Part shown: piece by piece, positions 34,122 through 43,264 of the stretch | How the letters are laid out: the number at the start of each line of letters is the position of its first letter | Position numbering within the stretch: position 1 is the stretch's first letter | Source of the DNA: Roseivirga spongicola | Lineage (GTDB): Bacteria > Bacteroidota > Bacteroidia > Cytophagales > Cyclobacteriaceae | Length of the DNA: 64,000 nucleotides | Assembly: GCF_001592965.1 (NCBI RefSeq) | Contig: NZ_LRPC01000029.1 | Location: 124,001-188,000 of the forward strand | Direction of reading: 5' to 3' | Made by a program: the position numbers and the translations under genes | Notes under the pieces: model-generated | Database searches by the model: none | Seen by the model: only the letters and a program-made list of their open reading frames with translations | Told to the model about the DNA's origin: nothing

Positions 34122-34775
34122 TCAATGCTCTTGTATGGCTACATTGGCAAAATCTAACAAAGGAACAATAGCCTTATAAGATTCTATAACCATACTATCG
34201 AAAGAGCTACTGTAAAAGTCTTCTCTAGTAATTGGCCTAAAAGCAGCCAAGCTCTTCATCTTTAGTAAGTGAATATGAGGATGATCCGAAGCATATCCCT
34301 TCGGGCTTCCTTTCAACATATCTTCCTCATAAAGTGTAAAATGCTTAGCAAAGAACGGCTGGTTTAAGATGGAGTTTAGCCTTTCTCCCTCATAGTCTAT
34401 TTCCTGCCTAAGCAGCTTGAGCTTTTCACTTGAAGGATGCCACAAGCCCCCAGCTATCAATTGCTCATGTACCCCAAGATGAATATAGAAATCTGCCAAA
34501 CCCTTCCCATAACCAAACCCTAGCCCCATATGGTCTTTATAGGTAGGCCTATCTGGGTGAAACATCAGGTTATTGTTGATTCTACTAAGAGACTTTCGAG
34601 CATTTGGCTGAACAATTCGAGGATCGATCAACTTAAGCTCCTCCAAAATAGGATCGAAAACCTCGATTAATATCGATTTAGATTCTTCATATCTAGCTCG
34701 ATTTTTATCCATCCATTCCTTTGAGTTATTCCTACTCAAGTCTTCTAGAAAATCGAAAACCACTTTTCTGTTCAT
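34122..34775 (-). CDS. DUF2461-family protein
   Basis: The 217-residue protein has the DUF2461 pattern: 'FDFLEDLSRNNSKEWMDKNRARYEESK', 'SRINNNLMFHPDRPTYKDHMGLGFG', 'FYIHLGVHEQLIAGGLWHPSSEKL' and 'GSPKGYASDHPHIHLLKMKSLAAF'. These family members are widespread and uncharacterised; the fold is unknown to me. The neighbouring gene 34808-35500 is a second, clearly related copy (33 bp away), so the two arose by tandem duplication and probably are co-transcribed. Confidence 0.88.
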   Translation of the reverse strand: MNRKVVFDFLEDLSRNNSKEWMDKNRARYEESKSILIEVFDPILEELKLIDPRIVQPNARKSLSRINNNLMFHPDRPTYKDHMGLGFGYGKGLADFYIHLGVHEQLIAGGLWHPSSEKLKLLRQEIDYEGERLNSILNQPFFAKHFTLYEEDMLKGSPKGYASDHPHIHLLKMKSLAAFRPITREDFYSSSFDSMVIESYKAIVPLLDFANVAIQEH

Positions 34776-34807
34776 GATGGTTCAACAGTGTAAAATGAGA
34801 AATGGTT

Positions 34808-35500
34808 TTAGTCAATTAACGACATCCCATTGAGGTCTGTAGTGAGGTATTCTGTCATTACATCGAAGAAGGGACGGATGGCCAAAAAGGTATTCATAGC
34901 CTCCTCAAGAAAGGCTGAAGATTGAGCCTCTTCATCACTAAAAGACCTAAAGACATACATGGATTTATAGCGTAACAAATCTATGGCAGGATGGTCCTTT
35001 TCGAAGCCCTTGGGAGCCGTCTTTAATTGCTCTCCCATCAGCGCTCCAAACACCGATTTGAACGACTCATTTTCTAGCACTTCTCTCAACGGCTCATCGT
35101 CTTGAGCAATGTGTTCTCTGATCAATTTCAGGTCGTCAGAATTAGGCCCATAAAAGCCTCCGCCAACCACCGTTTCACCCGGCTTAAATCTAAAAAAATA
35201 ACCACCTCTCAATGCAGGCTTTATGCGCGAAAAACTCCCTGCAAAACGAGGGTCATAAGGCCGCTTATCTTTTGAGAATCTTACATCCCTATATATCCGC
35301 ATTAAGCTCTTTTTCCCTGACTCATTTGAGAGCTGATCTACCTCTCTCATTTTAGCCAAAAGCTCATCTACAAACTCAATCACGTAGTCATGCTCTTGCT
35401 GATATCTCTTCTTATTTTCATTGAACCAATCTCGATTATTATTGACGTTAAGCTGGCTTAAAAATTCATAAGTAGATTTCGGAATAGAGGTTCTTTTCAT
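34808..35500 (-). CDS. DUF2461-family protein, tandem paralogue
   Basis: The 230-residue protein shares the family blocks with its neighbour: 'FLSQLNVNNNRDWFNENKKRYQQEHD', 'SLMRIYRDVRFSKDKRPYDPRF', 'RFKPGETVVGGGFYGPNSDDLKLI' and 'TAPKGFEKDHPAIDLLRYKSMYVFR'. It is the first gene of the pair. Function is unknown. It may form homo- or hetero-oligomers with the neighbour, but there is no evidence in sequence for that. Confidence 0.88.
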   Translation of the reverse strand: MKRTSIPKSTYEFLSQLNVNNNRDWFNENKKRYQQEHDYVIEFVDELLAKMREVDQLSNESGKKSLMRIYRDVRFSKDKRPYDPRFAGSFSRIKPALRGGYFFRFKPGETVVGGGFYGPNSDDLKLIREHIAQDDEPLREVLENESFKSVFGALMGEQLKTAPKGFEKDHPAIDLLRYKSMYVFRSFSDEEAQSSAFLEEAMNTFLAIRPFFDVMTEYLTTDLNGMSLID

Positions 35501-35688
35501 TTCGATTCAAACTAAAAATACGCTTCAACTTTTAAGTAATTTACACCCATTACACTCAGCTCATGCAATTGTAGATTTCCGTTAGCTATTCAGAATACCT
35601 TAAAGCATAAAAAACTAGAGCCCCTGAAAACTTTAGAACTAAAGGTTCTGCCTCAGAATATGTTCAACCTCATTACTCGAGCAGAAGT

Positions 35689-36600
35689 TCATCTATGACT
35701 TTTATAGAAGTTAGGACTTAGAACTTCCGACAGCTCCCTAACTTCTTCTGTGCTCAATTCCCTACTGCTATACAATCCTAGAACATCATTCAACTGGGCC
35801 ATAGTTCTTATCCCCACCACAACAGAGGTGACTGCTGAGTGCGCCAACAACCACTTGAGAGCAACCTGAGATTTTGTCATTTTCTCAATTGAGAATAAAC
35901 TCATCTTATTTCTCAGTAAATCAATATCTTCAATACTATAATCTAAGTAATCACTTAAATCTTTATTAGCTAAAAATCCTTTTGCCAGTACACCCCTAAC
36001 CACTACTCCAACTTCGTGATTCTCTAATAAATCCAGCAACTCTTCTTCTGGCCTTCTATCCAAAAGACTATACTGCAACATATCGGAAACAAAACCAGAA
36101 AACTTAACGTATTCACGAACAACATTAGGTCTAATAGACGAGATCCCCCAATGGAGAATCTTACCCTGATGCTTCAAAAACTCGAAAGCCTCCACTACCT
36201 CTTCCCTATCATCCTCTATCGTTCCTCCATGTAGTTGATAAAGATCTATGTAATCCGTATCTAACCTACTCAAGCTTTTATCTACAGCTTCTAAAATATA
36301 ACTTTTTCTAGGCACCCAATCCCAGCCTTCAGCATTTGACCTAGGCCTATTACTAACCTTAGTAGCCAAGAACACTTTACTTCGAATTGGTCTTAACGCC
36401 CTTCCGACTGTCTCTTCATTGAAGCCGTTTTGGTAGATATCTGCTGTATCAAAATAGTTGACCCCACTGTCAAAAGCAGCACGAATCAACCGTTCGTTTT
36501 CGGCATTATTCATACCCAAAGACATGCACCCAAAGCCTATTTCGGAAAGCTGAACATTAGCCTTTTTAAGCAACCTATATTTCATCTTCATCGTGCTCAA
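35689..36600 (-). CDS. Aldo/keto reductase
   Basis: The 303-residue protein has the AKR barrel: 'SEIGFGCMSLG', the catalytic Asp and Tyr in 'YFDTADIYQNGFNEETVGRAL', Lys in 'VFLATKVSNR' and His in 'DLYQLHGG'. C-terminal 'VALKWLLAHSAVTSVVVGIRTMAQL' is the usual NADPH-binding area. The most likely role is NADPH-dependent reduction of carbonyl compounds; substrate unknown. The start at 36600 lies inside the 3' end of the AI-2E gene (26-bp overlap); later Met codons at positions 4 and 6 would shorten the overlap to 17 or 11 bp. Both genes are on the minus strand and probably one operon. Confidence 0.92.
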   Translation of the reverse strand: MSTMKMKYRLLKKANVQLSEIGFGCMSLGMNNAENERLIRAAFDSGVNYFDTADIYQNGFNEETVGRALRPIRSKVFLATKVSNRPRSNAEGWDWVPRKSYILEAVDKSLSRLDTDYIDLYQLHGGTIEDDREEVVEAFEFLKHQGKILHWGISSIRPNVVREYVKFSGFVSDMLQYSLLDRRPEEELLDLLENHEVGVVVRGVLAKGFLANKDLSDYLDYSIEDIDLLRNKMSLFSIEKMTKSQVALKWLLAHSAVTSVVVGIRTMAQLNDVLGLYSSRELSTEEVRELSEVLSPNFYKSHR

Positions 36601-37657
36601 TATCTCTCAAACTACCATTCTCACTAAGCATAATTGCTATGCCTCTAGTAGAAGGGAACTGAGCTGAAATAATGACTAAAATTGAAATGAGAGGCACGGA
36701 TAAAATCATCCCTAAAATACCCCAAATACTACCCCAAAATGAGAGTGCAATAATCACTACCAGAGGGCTCAGATTTAAGGTGCGCCCCATAAGCTTTGGC
36801 TCCACATAATTACCTATAATTATCTGTACTACCTCTACCGTTACAAGCACGTAAACAAAGGGCCAGAAAGAGGCAAATTGAAAGATGGAAAATATGGCTG
36901 GAAGCAGGGTCGCTACCAACGATCCAACGTAAGGAATATAGTTTAAAACAAAGATGATAAAGGCCCACAAAACCGGGAAGTCTACCCCAAGAATTCTCAG
37001 CAGAATATAACTGACAATTCCTGTCAAAAGACTCACCTCCGTCTTTACCGTGAAGTACTTATTTACCGACCTACTGATGCGATCGAAAATGTCGGCTACA
37101 CTCTTTCTACTTCCCTCCTTCTGAAACATATTCATCAGCTTCTTATCGAGGTAATTTTCTTCTATTAGAAAAAAGATGACATAGACTATGACAAGCGTAA
37201 AATTACCCAACACCACGCTAAGCGAACTAAATGTAGTACCCAGAATAGCCTGATAATCTATTCTCTCAATAGCTTCTTCTACATTGGGCAGAAAGTCGTA
37301 CCGTTCAGAGAATACATGCATACGCTCTAGAAACAGTTGTAGGTTATCATCATAAGTATCTGCATTCTCTATAATCAGCGCGATATTGACAGATATGATC
37401 TGATAAATGCCGTAGATAAATGAGATTGTTAGAACAAAAGCTACAACGCGCTGAAGCCAGTGAGGCAATGCCCTACCGTTAATTGAGAGCTTAGCTATGT
37501 ACTTTCTAGTGGTACGAATGAGATACCATACTAGTAGGGCCAATACAATAGGCTCAAGGAACGAACGGAAGTAAATAAGGGCAACAACAAAGCCGGTCAG
37601 GATAATTATCCAATAGGCTGCCTTTTTAAGGTTTTCGCTAGAAAGATCAGTGTTCAT
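36575..37657 (-). CDS. AI-2E family (YdiK/TqsA-type) membrane transporter
   Basis: The 360-residue protein has eight or so predicted transmembrane segments: an N-terminal pair ('AAYWIIILTGFVVALIYFRSF', 'LEPIVLALLVWYLIRTT'), a central cytosolic or periplasmic region of about 100 residues ('NKYFTVKTEVSLLTGIVSYILL') and C-terminal helices with 'LNYIPYVGSLVATLLPAIFS' and 'EPKLMGRTLNLSPLVVIIALSFWGSIWGILGMILSVPL'. The motif 'YVEPKLMGRTLNLSPLVV' is the conserved AI-2E signature. Family members export small molecules such as autoinducer-2 or act as Na+/H+ antiporters. It precedes the aldo/keto reductase with a 26-bp overlap. Confidence 0.92.
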   Translation of the reverse strand: MNTDLSSENLKKAAYWIIILTGFVVALIYFRSFLEPIVLALLVWYLIRTTRKYIAKLSINGRALPHWLQRVVAFVLTISFIYGIYQIISVNIALIIENADTYDDNLQLFLERMHVFSERYDFLPNVEEAIERIDYQAILGTTFSSLSVVLGNFTLVIVYVIFFLIEENYLDKKLMNMFQKEGSRKSVADIFDRISRSVNKYFTVKTEVSLLTGIVSYILLRILGVDFPVLWAFIIFVLNYIPYVGSLVATLLPAIFSIFQFASFWPFVYVLVTVEVVQIIIGNYVEPKLMGRTLNLSPLVVIIALSFWGSIWGILGMILSVPLISILVIISAQFPSTRGIAIMLSENGSLRDIEHDEDEI

Positions 37658-37735
37658 AAAAAATAGTTAGCTGAAATTAGCCAATTCGCTTTAAAGTGAA
37701 CACTTAAATTTTTCTAAAGATTTTTGGCCATACCC

Positions 37736-37768
37736 TTTGCATAAGAAAAAAGCATTTCACTATATTTG
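37736..37768 (+). promoter_or_regulatory. Promoter of tRNA-Arg
   Basis: TTTG (37736-37739), a 21-base spacer and TATATTTG (37761-37768) match the Bacteroidota promoter, 25 bp upstream of the tRNA 5' end. Confidence 0.75.
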
Positions 37769-37792
37769 CACTCGCTTTTGAAAAAGCCCGTT

Positions 37793-37869
37793 GGTCTGCT
37801 AGCTCAACTGGATAGAGCAACTGCCTTCTAAGCAGTAGGTTTCAGGTTCGAGTCCTGAGCGGATCACCA
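37793..37869 (+). tRNA. tRNA-Arg (anticodon UCU), integration target of the island
   Basis: Acceptor GGTCTGC pairs with GCGGATC (two wobble pairs), anticodon arm CTGC-CTTCTAA-GCAG carries TCT, and T arm is CAGG-TTCGAGT-CCTG. Discriminator A and encoded CCA are present. It decodes AGA. The last 26 bases recur at 57803-57828, so an integrative element has recombined at the 3' end and reconstituted the tRNA. Confidence 0.95.
37844..37869 (+). repeat. attL core: 3' end of tRNA-Arg
   Basis: The 26-bp sequence beginning AGGTTCGAGTCCTGAGC and ending GATCACCA is identical at 57803-57828. Outside these limits the two sites differ at once (C versus T on the left, A versus G on the right), so this is the full shared core. 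tRNA 3' ends are the classical attachment site of tyrosine recombinases. Confidence 0.93.
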
Positions 37870-37872
37870 AAA

Positions 37873-37904
37873 AACCCCATCTGATAGTCTCAGTGGGGTT
37901 TTTT
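37873..37904 (+). terminator. Terminator immediately after tRNA-Arg, island-derived
   Basis: AACCCCA(T)CTGA and TCAGTGGGGTT form a stem with loop TAGTC, followed by T residues. It is the island's own copy: the chromosomal terminator of the tRNA appears to have been displaced to 57832-57866. Confidence 0.85.
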
Positions 37905-37909
37905 CTTTT

Positions 37910-37928
37910 TTGGCAAGTTATTGGCAAG
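37910..37928. repeat. Left arm-type integrase sites (paired TTGGCAAG)
   Basis: TTGGCAAG at 37910-37917 and 37921-37928, starts 11 bp apart. The same pair with the same spacing is at 57677-57695 next to the integrase gene. The pair differs in one base between the two ends (TTGGCAAGtTATTGGCAAGC versus TTGGCAAGcTATTGGCAAGC). They probably bind the integrase arm domain. Confidence 0.65.
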
Positions 37929-38242
37929 CTACTACCCCTTTTGAAGTGTTTTTTAGGCTATTCAATCTTCATTCTTGGCCAACTGAAGATCCTCTATTAT
38001 TAAATAAGTAAAATATCTCCTTCACCTTAAAAATCGTCTTGATGACAGAGCATTATCTCAGCTAGTATTTTTTTTCACTCTAATGAACTTACATTAAGAC
38101 AAAATCAAAGAACAAAATAGAGAACCTAATAAAACACTAATTACTATTCCTTTTATTCTCTTTTTTTAACCATTCCACACAGTCAAGCTTTGCTTTTTGC
38201 TTTTCTCCCTTTAGTTTGAAAGGCTTATTTCTTGAAAATCTA
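37929..38242. other. Left-end spacer of the island
   Basis: The 314-bp AT-rich stretch between the arm sites and the hsdR start shows no coding frame or strong hairpin. It must hold the promoter of the long plus-strand operon, but no perfect Bacteroidota promoter consensus is evident. Confidence 0.4.
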
Positions 38243-40624
38243 ATGAAACACCTCTCTGAAACTGATATCTGTATGAATTACATCACTCCGGCAATTGCCA
38301 AAGCTGGATGGGATACTAAAAAGCAAGTTCGCAGAGAGGTCACGTTCACTGATGGCCGAATCAACGTTAGAGGTAATTCATACACTAGAGGTAAACGCAA
38401 ACGAGCGGACTACATCCTTTACCACATTACTGGCCACCCCATTGCAATCATTGAAGCGAAGGATGCTAAGCATTCCGTGGGCTCAGGAATGCAACAGGGA
38501 TTGGAATACTCTGAAATGCTCGATATTCCTTTTGTGTTTAGCTCAAATGGAAAAGGTTTCTTATTCCATGACAAGAGTGCTACTGATGGCATGACGGAGA
38601 AAGAGCTTGCTTTGGATGAGTTCCCCTCCCCGGAAGCACTATGGAACAGATATAGGCTTTATAAAGGAATTGAATCTCCCGAGGCTGAAAAAATAGTTAA
38701 TCAAGAATTTCATAAGGACGAGTCGGGCAAAGAACCAAGATACTATCAATCTATTGCCGTCAACAGAACGGTAGAAGCAGTAGCCAAAGGACAACAACGT
38801 ATCCTATTAGTAATGGCCACTGGAACTGGAAAGACTTATACAGCCTTTCAAATTGCCTGGAGATTGCACAAAGCAGGGGCAGTGAAGAGGATACTCTTTT
38901 TGGCTGATAGAAACATCCTGACCGACCAAACCAAGAGTGGGGATTTCAAACCCTTTGGTCAGGACATCATGACCAAAATTACTGGCCGCAAGATAGACAA
39001 GGCTTATCAAGTCTATTTTGGCATTTACCAGGGTTTGACTAGCCCAGAAGAAGCGAAGAAGGCCTTTAAAGAGTTCTCCTCTGACTTCTTTGACTGTATT
39101 ATTATTGATGAGTGCCACAGAGGAAGTGCCTCTGAAGCTTCTGCATGGAGAGAGATTTTAAGATACTTTGATAGTGCAACACACATTGGTTTGACAGCCA
39201 CGCCAAAAGAAACAGAGGATGTATCCAACATTGCTTACTTCGGTGAACCTCTTTACACCTACTCACTTAAGCAAGGTATTGACGATGGTTTCCTTGCTCC
39301 TTATAAAGTGATTAGGTTAGCCTTAAATATAGATGATGGTTACAGACCTGAAACTGGAAAAACTGATAAATACGGCCACCAAGTCAAGGATAGGGTTTAT
39401 AACACTAAAGACTATGACAAGAGCTTAGTCATTGATGAACGCACACAGACAGTTGCCAATAAGATAACTGAGTTCCTTCAACAAACCGACCCTTTCGCCA
39501 AAACGATTGTCTTCTGTATTGATACAGAGCATGCCGAGCGCATGAGACAAGCATTGATAAATGCCAATGTAGAATTAGTCAAAAAGCATCCTAATTATGT
39601 CGTTCGAATAACGGGTAATGATGAAGTTGGCAAGCATGAAATTGAGCGTTTCACGGACGTTGAAGAACGTTTCCCTGTCATTGCTACTACTTCGAAGCTC
39701 CTTACAACTGGAGTAGATACCAAAATGGTCAAGCTCATTGTTCTTGAAGCCAATATCGGTTCAATGACTGAGTTCAAGCAAATTGTTGGTAGAGGTACTC
39801 GAATAAGAGAACAAGACAACAAGGTATTCTTTACCATTATGGACTTCAGAAAGGCAACCAACCTTTTTGCAGACCCTGACTTTGATGGTGATCCTGTACA
39901 GATTTACACTACTGACGAAAACGGACCTGTTCTTCCGCCTGACAACGTCATAATAGATGGAGAAGGTGGCCCTGAAGGCACAGAAACAGATGTGCCTACC
40001 GGAGTAGACACAGGCTCTGGAGGCTTACCTCCTTTTGGACCTGGAAAAGGTGATGATGAACCTAGAAAGTACTACATCAAAGATGTGCCGGTTAGCATCG
40101 TAAATGAAAGGGTTCAATACCTCGATGGCCAAGGCCAGCTCATCACCGAAAGTTTAACTGACTATTCTCGTAAAAACATTAAAGAATGCTATGCCGACCT
40201 GAACACCTTTATCAATCGATGGACATCGGAAGAAAAGAAAGAGGCAATCATTAAAGAGCTATTAGAAGAAGGCGTATTTCTTGACGAGTTAAAAAAGGAA
40301 GTTGGTAAAGACATGGATACCTTTGACTTGATCGCTCATGTGGCATTTGACCAACCTGCACTGACTAGACAAGAACGAGCTAACAATGTGCGTAAACGCA
40401 ATTACTTTGGGAAGTATTCTGAAAAAGCTCAAAGCGTAATCAAAGCACTATTAGAAAAGTATGAGAATGAAGGCATCCTTTCCATTGAAGACATGGAAGT
40501 ATTAAAGGTTCAACCTTTTAATACTATGGGCTCGTTACCTCAGTTAGTGAAGTCTTTTGGAGGTAAGAACCAATACTTGGAAGCCTTAAAAGAATTGGAA
40601 ACCGAACTCTATAAATCAGCCTAA
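38243..40624 (+). CDS. hsdR: Type I restriction endonuclease subunit R (EcoEI-like, short form)
   Basis: I chose the ATG at 38243, because the family usually begins a few residues before 'LSETDICMNYITPAI' (an upstream ATG at 38216 adds nine residues). The N-terminal nuclease core has 'RADYIL' with Asp and 'IIEAKDAKH' with Glu-x-Lys (Glu about 71). The motor has Walker A 'MATGTGKTY' (about 192), 'IIDECHRGS' (DECH), 'HIGLTATPKE' and 'TTGVDTKMVKLIVLEANIGSMTEFKQIVGRGTRIRE'. The 793-residue length and family fit EcoEI-type R subunits. It cleaves DNA after ATP-driven translocation when HsdM/HsdS finds unmodified sites. A C-terminal helical part (about 660-790) binds the methylase core. It heads the ten-gene operon, with 2 bp to the next gene. 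Confidence 0.95.
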   Translation: MKHLSETDICMNYITPAIAKAGWDTKKQVRREVTFTDGRINVRGNSYTRGKRKRADYILYHITGHPIAIIEAKDAKHSVGSGMQQGLEYSEMLDIPFVFSSNGKGFLFHDKSATDGMTEKELALDEFPSPEALWNRYRLYKGIESPEAEKIVNQEFHKDESGKEPRYYQSIAVNRTVEAVAKGQQRILLVMATGTGKTYTAFQIAWRLHKAGAVKRILFLADRNILTDQTKSGDFKPFGQDIMTKITGRKIDKAYQVYFGIYQGLTSPEEAKKAFKEFSSDFFDCIIIDECHRGSASEASAWREILRYFDSATHIGLTATPKETEDVSNIAYFGEPLYTYSLKQGIDDGFLAPYKVIRLALNIDDGYRPETGKTDKYGHQVKDRVYNTKDYDKSLVIDERTQTVANKITEFLQQTDPFAKTIVFCIDTEHAERMRQALINANVELVKKHPNYVVRITGNDEVGKHEIERFTDVEERFPVIATTSKLLTTGVDTKMVKLIVLEANIGSMTEFKQIVGRGTRIREQDNKVFFTIMDFRKATNLFADPDFDGDPVQIYTTDENGPVLPPDNVIIDGEGGPEGTETDVPTGVDTGSGGLPPFGPGKGDDEPRKYYIKDVPVSIVNERVQYLDGQGQLITESLTDYSRKNIKECYADLNTFINRWTSEEKKEAIIKELLEEGVFLDELKKEVGKDMDTFDLIAHVAFDQPALTRQERANNVRKRNYFGKYSEKAQSVIKALLEKYENEGILSIEDMEVLKVQPFNTMGSLPQLVKSFGGKNQYLEALKELETELYKSA

Positions 40625-40626
40625 AA

Positions 40627-41832
40627 ATGGAAAGAAATGAAGTTGAGCAGAAATATGCTGAATTATTAAAAGATCCTTCATTTGACCAACTTGGCTTACT
40701 TCTGAAAGAGCCTAATATCTTCAGAGTACTTAGAGTTGAGCACAAAGAACTCAATCACTCAAATTTCATCAGTTGGCTTCTTGACCCCGCAGAGACACAT
40801 GGCATGAACGAAGTTTTCCTTTCTCGTTTTTTACAGGATGTGTTTGTTGACAATAGATCCTCTTCGTTCTCACTTATTGAATTAGCTAAAATTGATTTAA
40901 CAAATGTCGAAATCCGTAGAGAATGGAAGAAAATCGATATTCTAATTTTAACTGAAAAAATTGCGATTGCCATTGAAAACAAAGTTTGGTCGGGAGAGCA
41001 TAGTGAACAACTGAAAAGATATAAAGACACCATAGAAAAGGAGTTTCCCAAACACAGAAAGGCTTTTGTCTATTTGAGTCCTTATGGCATTGAGTCAAGC
41101 GAGGATGAGTTCTATGTCAACTATTCTTACGAAAGAATAAATGAAATAATCGAAAACATATTAGCTATTAGAGGCCACCAATTTGGAGAGTCTATAACCA
41201 ACTATTTGAAAGACTATTCTACCATTTTAAAGCAAAATATCATGTCAAATGATCAAGTAAACTTAATCGCAAAGCAGCTTTACAACAATCATAAAGAGTT
41301 ACTCGATTTCATTTATGATAACATACCAGATCCCTTTGATGAATTTCAAGAGAAACTAGATCAAATGGTCAAAAGTAAGGGTTGGAAAATTGGTTCAAAA
41401 AACAGGTATTATGTAAAGTTCTACACACCCGCTATGGAGGAGATGATCATGAAATATAAGAAAGCCAATGGATGGCCTGATAAAGAAGCATTCTTATTCG
41501 AATTGGGATTTTATTACGGAAAGAATATTTCATTCAATTCTTATGTATCTCCGCCTGTTCAATACTTTGACTATGCCGAAAGACTCACAGAAATACTTTC
41601 TGAAATACCCGATTCAAGGAAAAAATTGGGTCAAAAATGGAAAGCACATTTCAAAACAAGTTTAAAATGGCCTTTAGAAGAGAAAATGGAAAAATGGGAT
41701 GAGGACAGTGAAAAAGAGGTCGAGGCTTTTCTTGATAAAATTACCCCAATTGTAAATAAGGTTGAGGCTAAAATGCTAGAACATAGAGACGAATTAATAA
41801 AACTGAAAGAAGGAATAGAGCAGTATGACTAA
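40627..41832 (+). CDS. PD-(D/E)XK nuclease superfamily protein (PDDEXK_4 type)
   Basis: The 401-residue protein has 'LNHSNFISWLLDPAETHGMNEVFLSRFL', an acidic 'KIDILIL' (Asp) and 'IAIENKVWSGEHSEQLKRY' (Glu-x-Lys) in the order expected for a restriction-like catalytic core, with supporting Tyr and Gln residues. PDDEXK_4 proteins are found in defence loci. Here the gene sits between hsdR (2-bp gap) and hsdM (8-bp overlap), so it is an accessory member of the restriction operon. It might be a backup or conditional nuclease; this is an inference. The C-terminal half (residues 215-400) is helical and unassigned. Confidence 0.82.
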   Translation: MERNEVEQKYAELLKDPSFDQLGLLLKEPNIFRVLRVEHKELNHSNFISWLLDPAETHGMNEVFLSRFLQDVFVDNRSSSFSLIELAKIDLTNVEIRREWKKIDILILTEKIAIAIENKVWSGEHSEQLKRYKDTIEKEFPKHRKAFVYLSPYGIESSEDEFYVNYSYERINEIIENILAIRGHQFGESITNYLKDYSTILKQNIMSNDQVNLIAKQLYNNHKELLDFIYDNIPDPFDEFQEKLDQMVKSKGWKIGSKNRYYVKFYTPAMEEMIMKYKKANGWPDKEAFLFELGFYYGKNISFNSYVSPPVQYFDYAERLTEILSEIPDSRKKLGQKWKAHFKTSLKWPLEEKMEKWDEDSEKEVEAFLDKITPIVNKVEAKMLEHRDELIKLKEGIEQYD

Positions 41833-43264
41833 CGTAACCAGTACTTTAAAATCTATACAAGACATTATGCGGCAAGATGCCGGAGTGGATGGCGATGCAC
41901 AGCGCATCTCTCAACTGGTATGGATGATCTTCTTGAAAATATTTGACGACAAGGAGCAGGAATGGGAATTGCTTGAAGACAACTATCAAAGCCCTGTCCC
42001 GGAAAGACTCCGTTGGCAACAATGGGCAAGTGATGAAGAAGGTTTAACCGGTGATGAGCTGTTAGAGTTCGTTAACAACGACTTATTCAAAACCCTTAAA
42101 GAACTGAACGTCTCTCCTACTGAAGATCCTAAAGGATGGTTAGTGAAGTCTATTTTTGAGGACTCTTACAACTACATGAAGTCGGGTACTTTGATTCGCC
42201 AGATCGTCAATAAGATCAACCTGATCGACTTCAATGATCAAGAAGACCGACACCTCTTTAACGACATTTATGAGAAGATCTTAAAAGACCTGCAAAGCGC
42301 AGGCAATGCGGGCGAATACTACACGCCAAGGGCTGTAACCCAGTTTATGGTAGACATGACCAATCCTCGTTTGGGCCAAACCGTGCTTGACCCCGCTTGC
42401 GGAACTGGCGGCTTCCTCATTTGTGCTTTGGAGCATATCCGAAAAAACGATGTACAGACTGCCGAGCATAGACAGACCTTGCAAAACAGCATTCAAGGGG
42501 TTGAGAAAAAACCTATGCCTCATATGCTGGCCGCTACCAACCTGATCTTACATGATATTGAGCAGCCTATCATTAAGCATGACAACTACCTTGGAAGACC
42601 TTATAACGATTGGGAAAAGAAAGACCGGGTAGATATCATCTTGACCAACCCTCCTTTCGGAGGTACGGAGGAAGAAGGAACCGACACTAATTTCCCTTCT
42701 CGCTTTAGAACCAAGGAAACGGCTGACCTCTTCTTGGCCTTGATCATACGTTTATTGAAGGATGGTGGAAGATGTGCCGTAGTACTACCTGACGGCACTC
42801 TATTTGGTGAGGGTGTGAAGACCCGTATCAAAGAGGAGCTAATGGAGAAATGTAACCTCCACACCATTGTTAGGCTACCTAATGGTGTATTCAACCCTTA
42901 CACAGGCATCAAAACCAACTTACTTTTCTTTGAAAAGGGAGCGCCTACCAAAGAGACCTGGTACTTTGAGCATCCGTACCCTGAGGGAGTCAAAAGCTAT
43001 AACAAAGGCAAGCCGATTGACATCAAAGAGTTTGACCTTGAAAAAGCTTGGTGGGACAATAGAGAGGAGAATAAGTATGCTTGGAAGGTAGGTATAGACG
43101 AAATCAAGAAAAGAGGCTATAACCTCGATATCAAGAACCCTCACCAAGAAAGTGATGACCTAGCTAGCCCTGAAGAACTATTGACGCAATACAGAGCTAC
43201 GTCTGAGAAGATTACTAATCTGCAAAACGAGATTACCCAAGTATTAACCGAAGCCCTGAAATAA
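41825..43264 (+). CDS. hsdM: Type I DNA methyltransferase subunit M
   Basis: The 479-residue protein has an N-terminal helical domain ('TLKSIQDIMRQDAGVDGDAQRISQLVWMIFLKIFDD'), SAM-binding motif I 'DPACGTGGFL' and catalytic motif IV 'NPPFGG' (N-P-P-F, for adenine N6). 'GNAGEYYTPRAVTQFMVDM' is the usual HsdM element. It methylates adenine in the target set by HsdS and forms the M2S core. It overlaps the upstream nuclease gene by 8 bp and abuts hsdS (stop and start adjacent). Its base composition is richer in G+C than the genes downstream of 45.4 kb. Confidence 0.96.
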   Translation: MTNVTSTLKSIQDIMRQDAGVDGDAQRISQLVWMIFLKIFDDKEQEWELLEDNYQSPVPERLRWQQWASDEEGLTGDELLEFVNNDLFKTLKELNVSPTEDPKGWLVKSIFEDSYNYMKSGTLIRQIVNKINLIDFNDQEDRHLFNDIYEKILKDLQSAGNAGEYYTPRAVTQFMVDMTNPRLGQTVLDPACGTGGFLICALEHIRKNDVQTAEHRQTLQNSIQGVEKKPMPHMLAATNLILHDIEQPIIKHDNYLGRPYNDWEKKDRVDIILTNPPFGGTEEEGTDTNFPSRFRTKETADLFLALIIRLLKDGGRCAVVLPDGTLFGEGVKTRIKEELMEKCNLHTIVRLPNGVFNPYTGIKTNLLFFEKGAPTKETWYFEHPYPEGVKSYNKGKPIDIKEFDLEKAWWDNREENKYAWKVGIDEIKKRGYNLDIKNPHQESDDLASPEELLTQYRATSEKITNLQNEITQVLTEALK

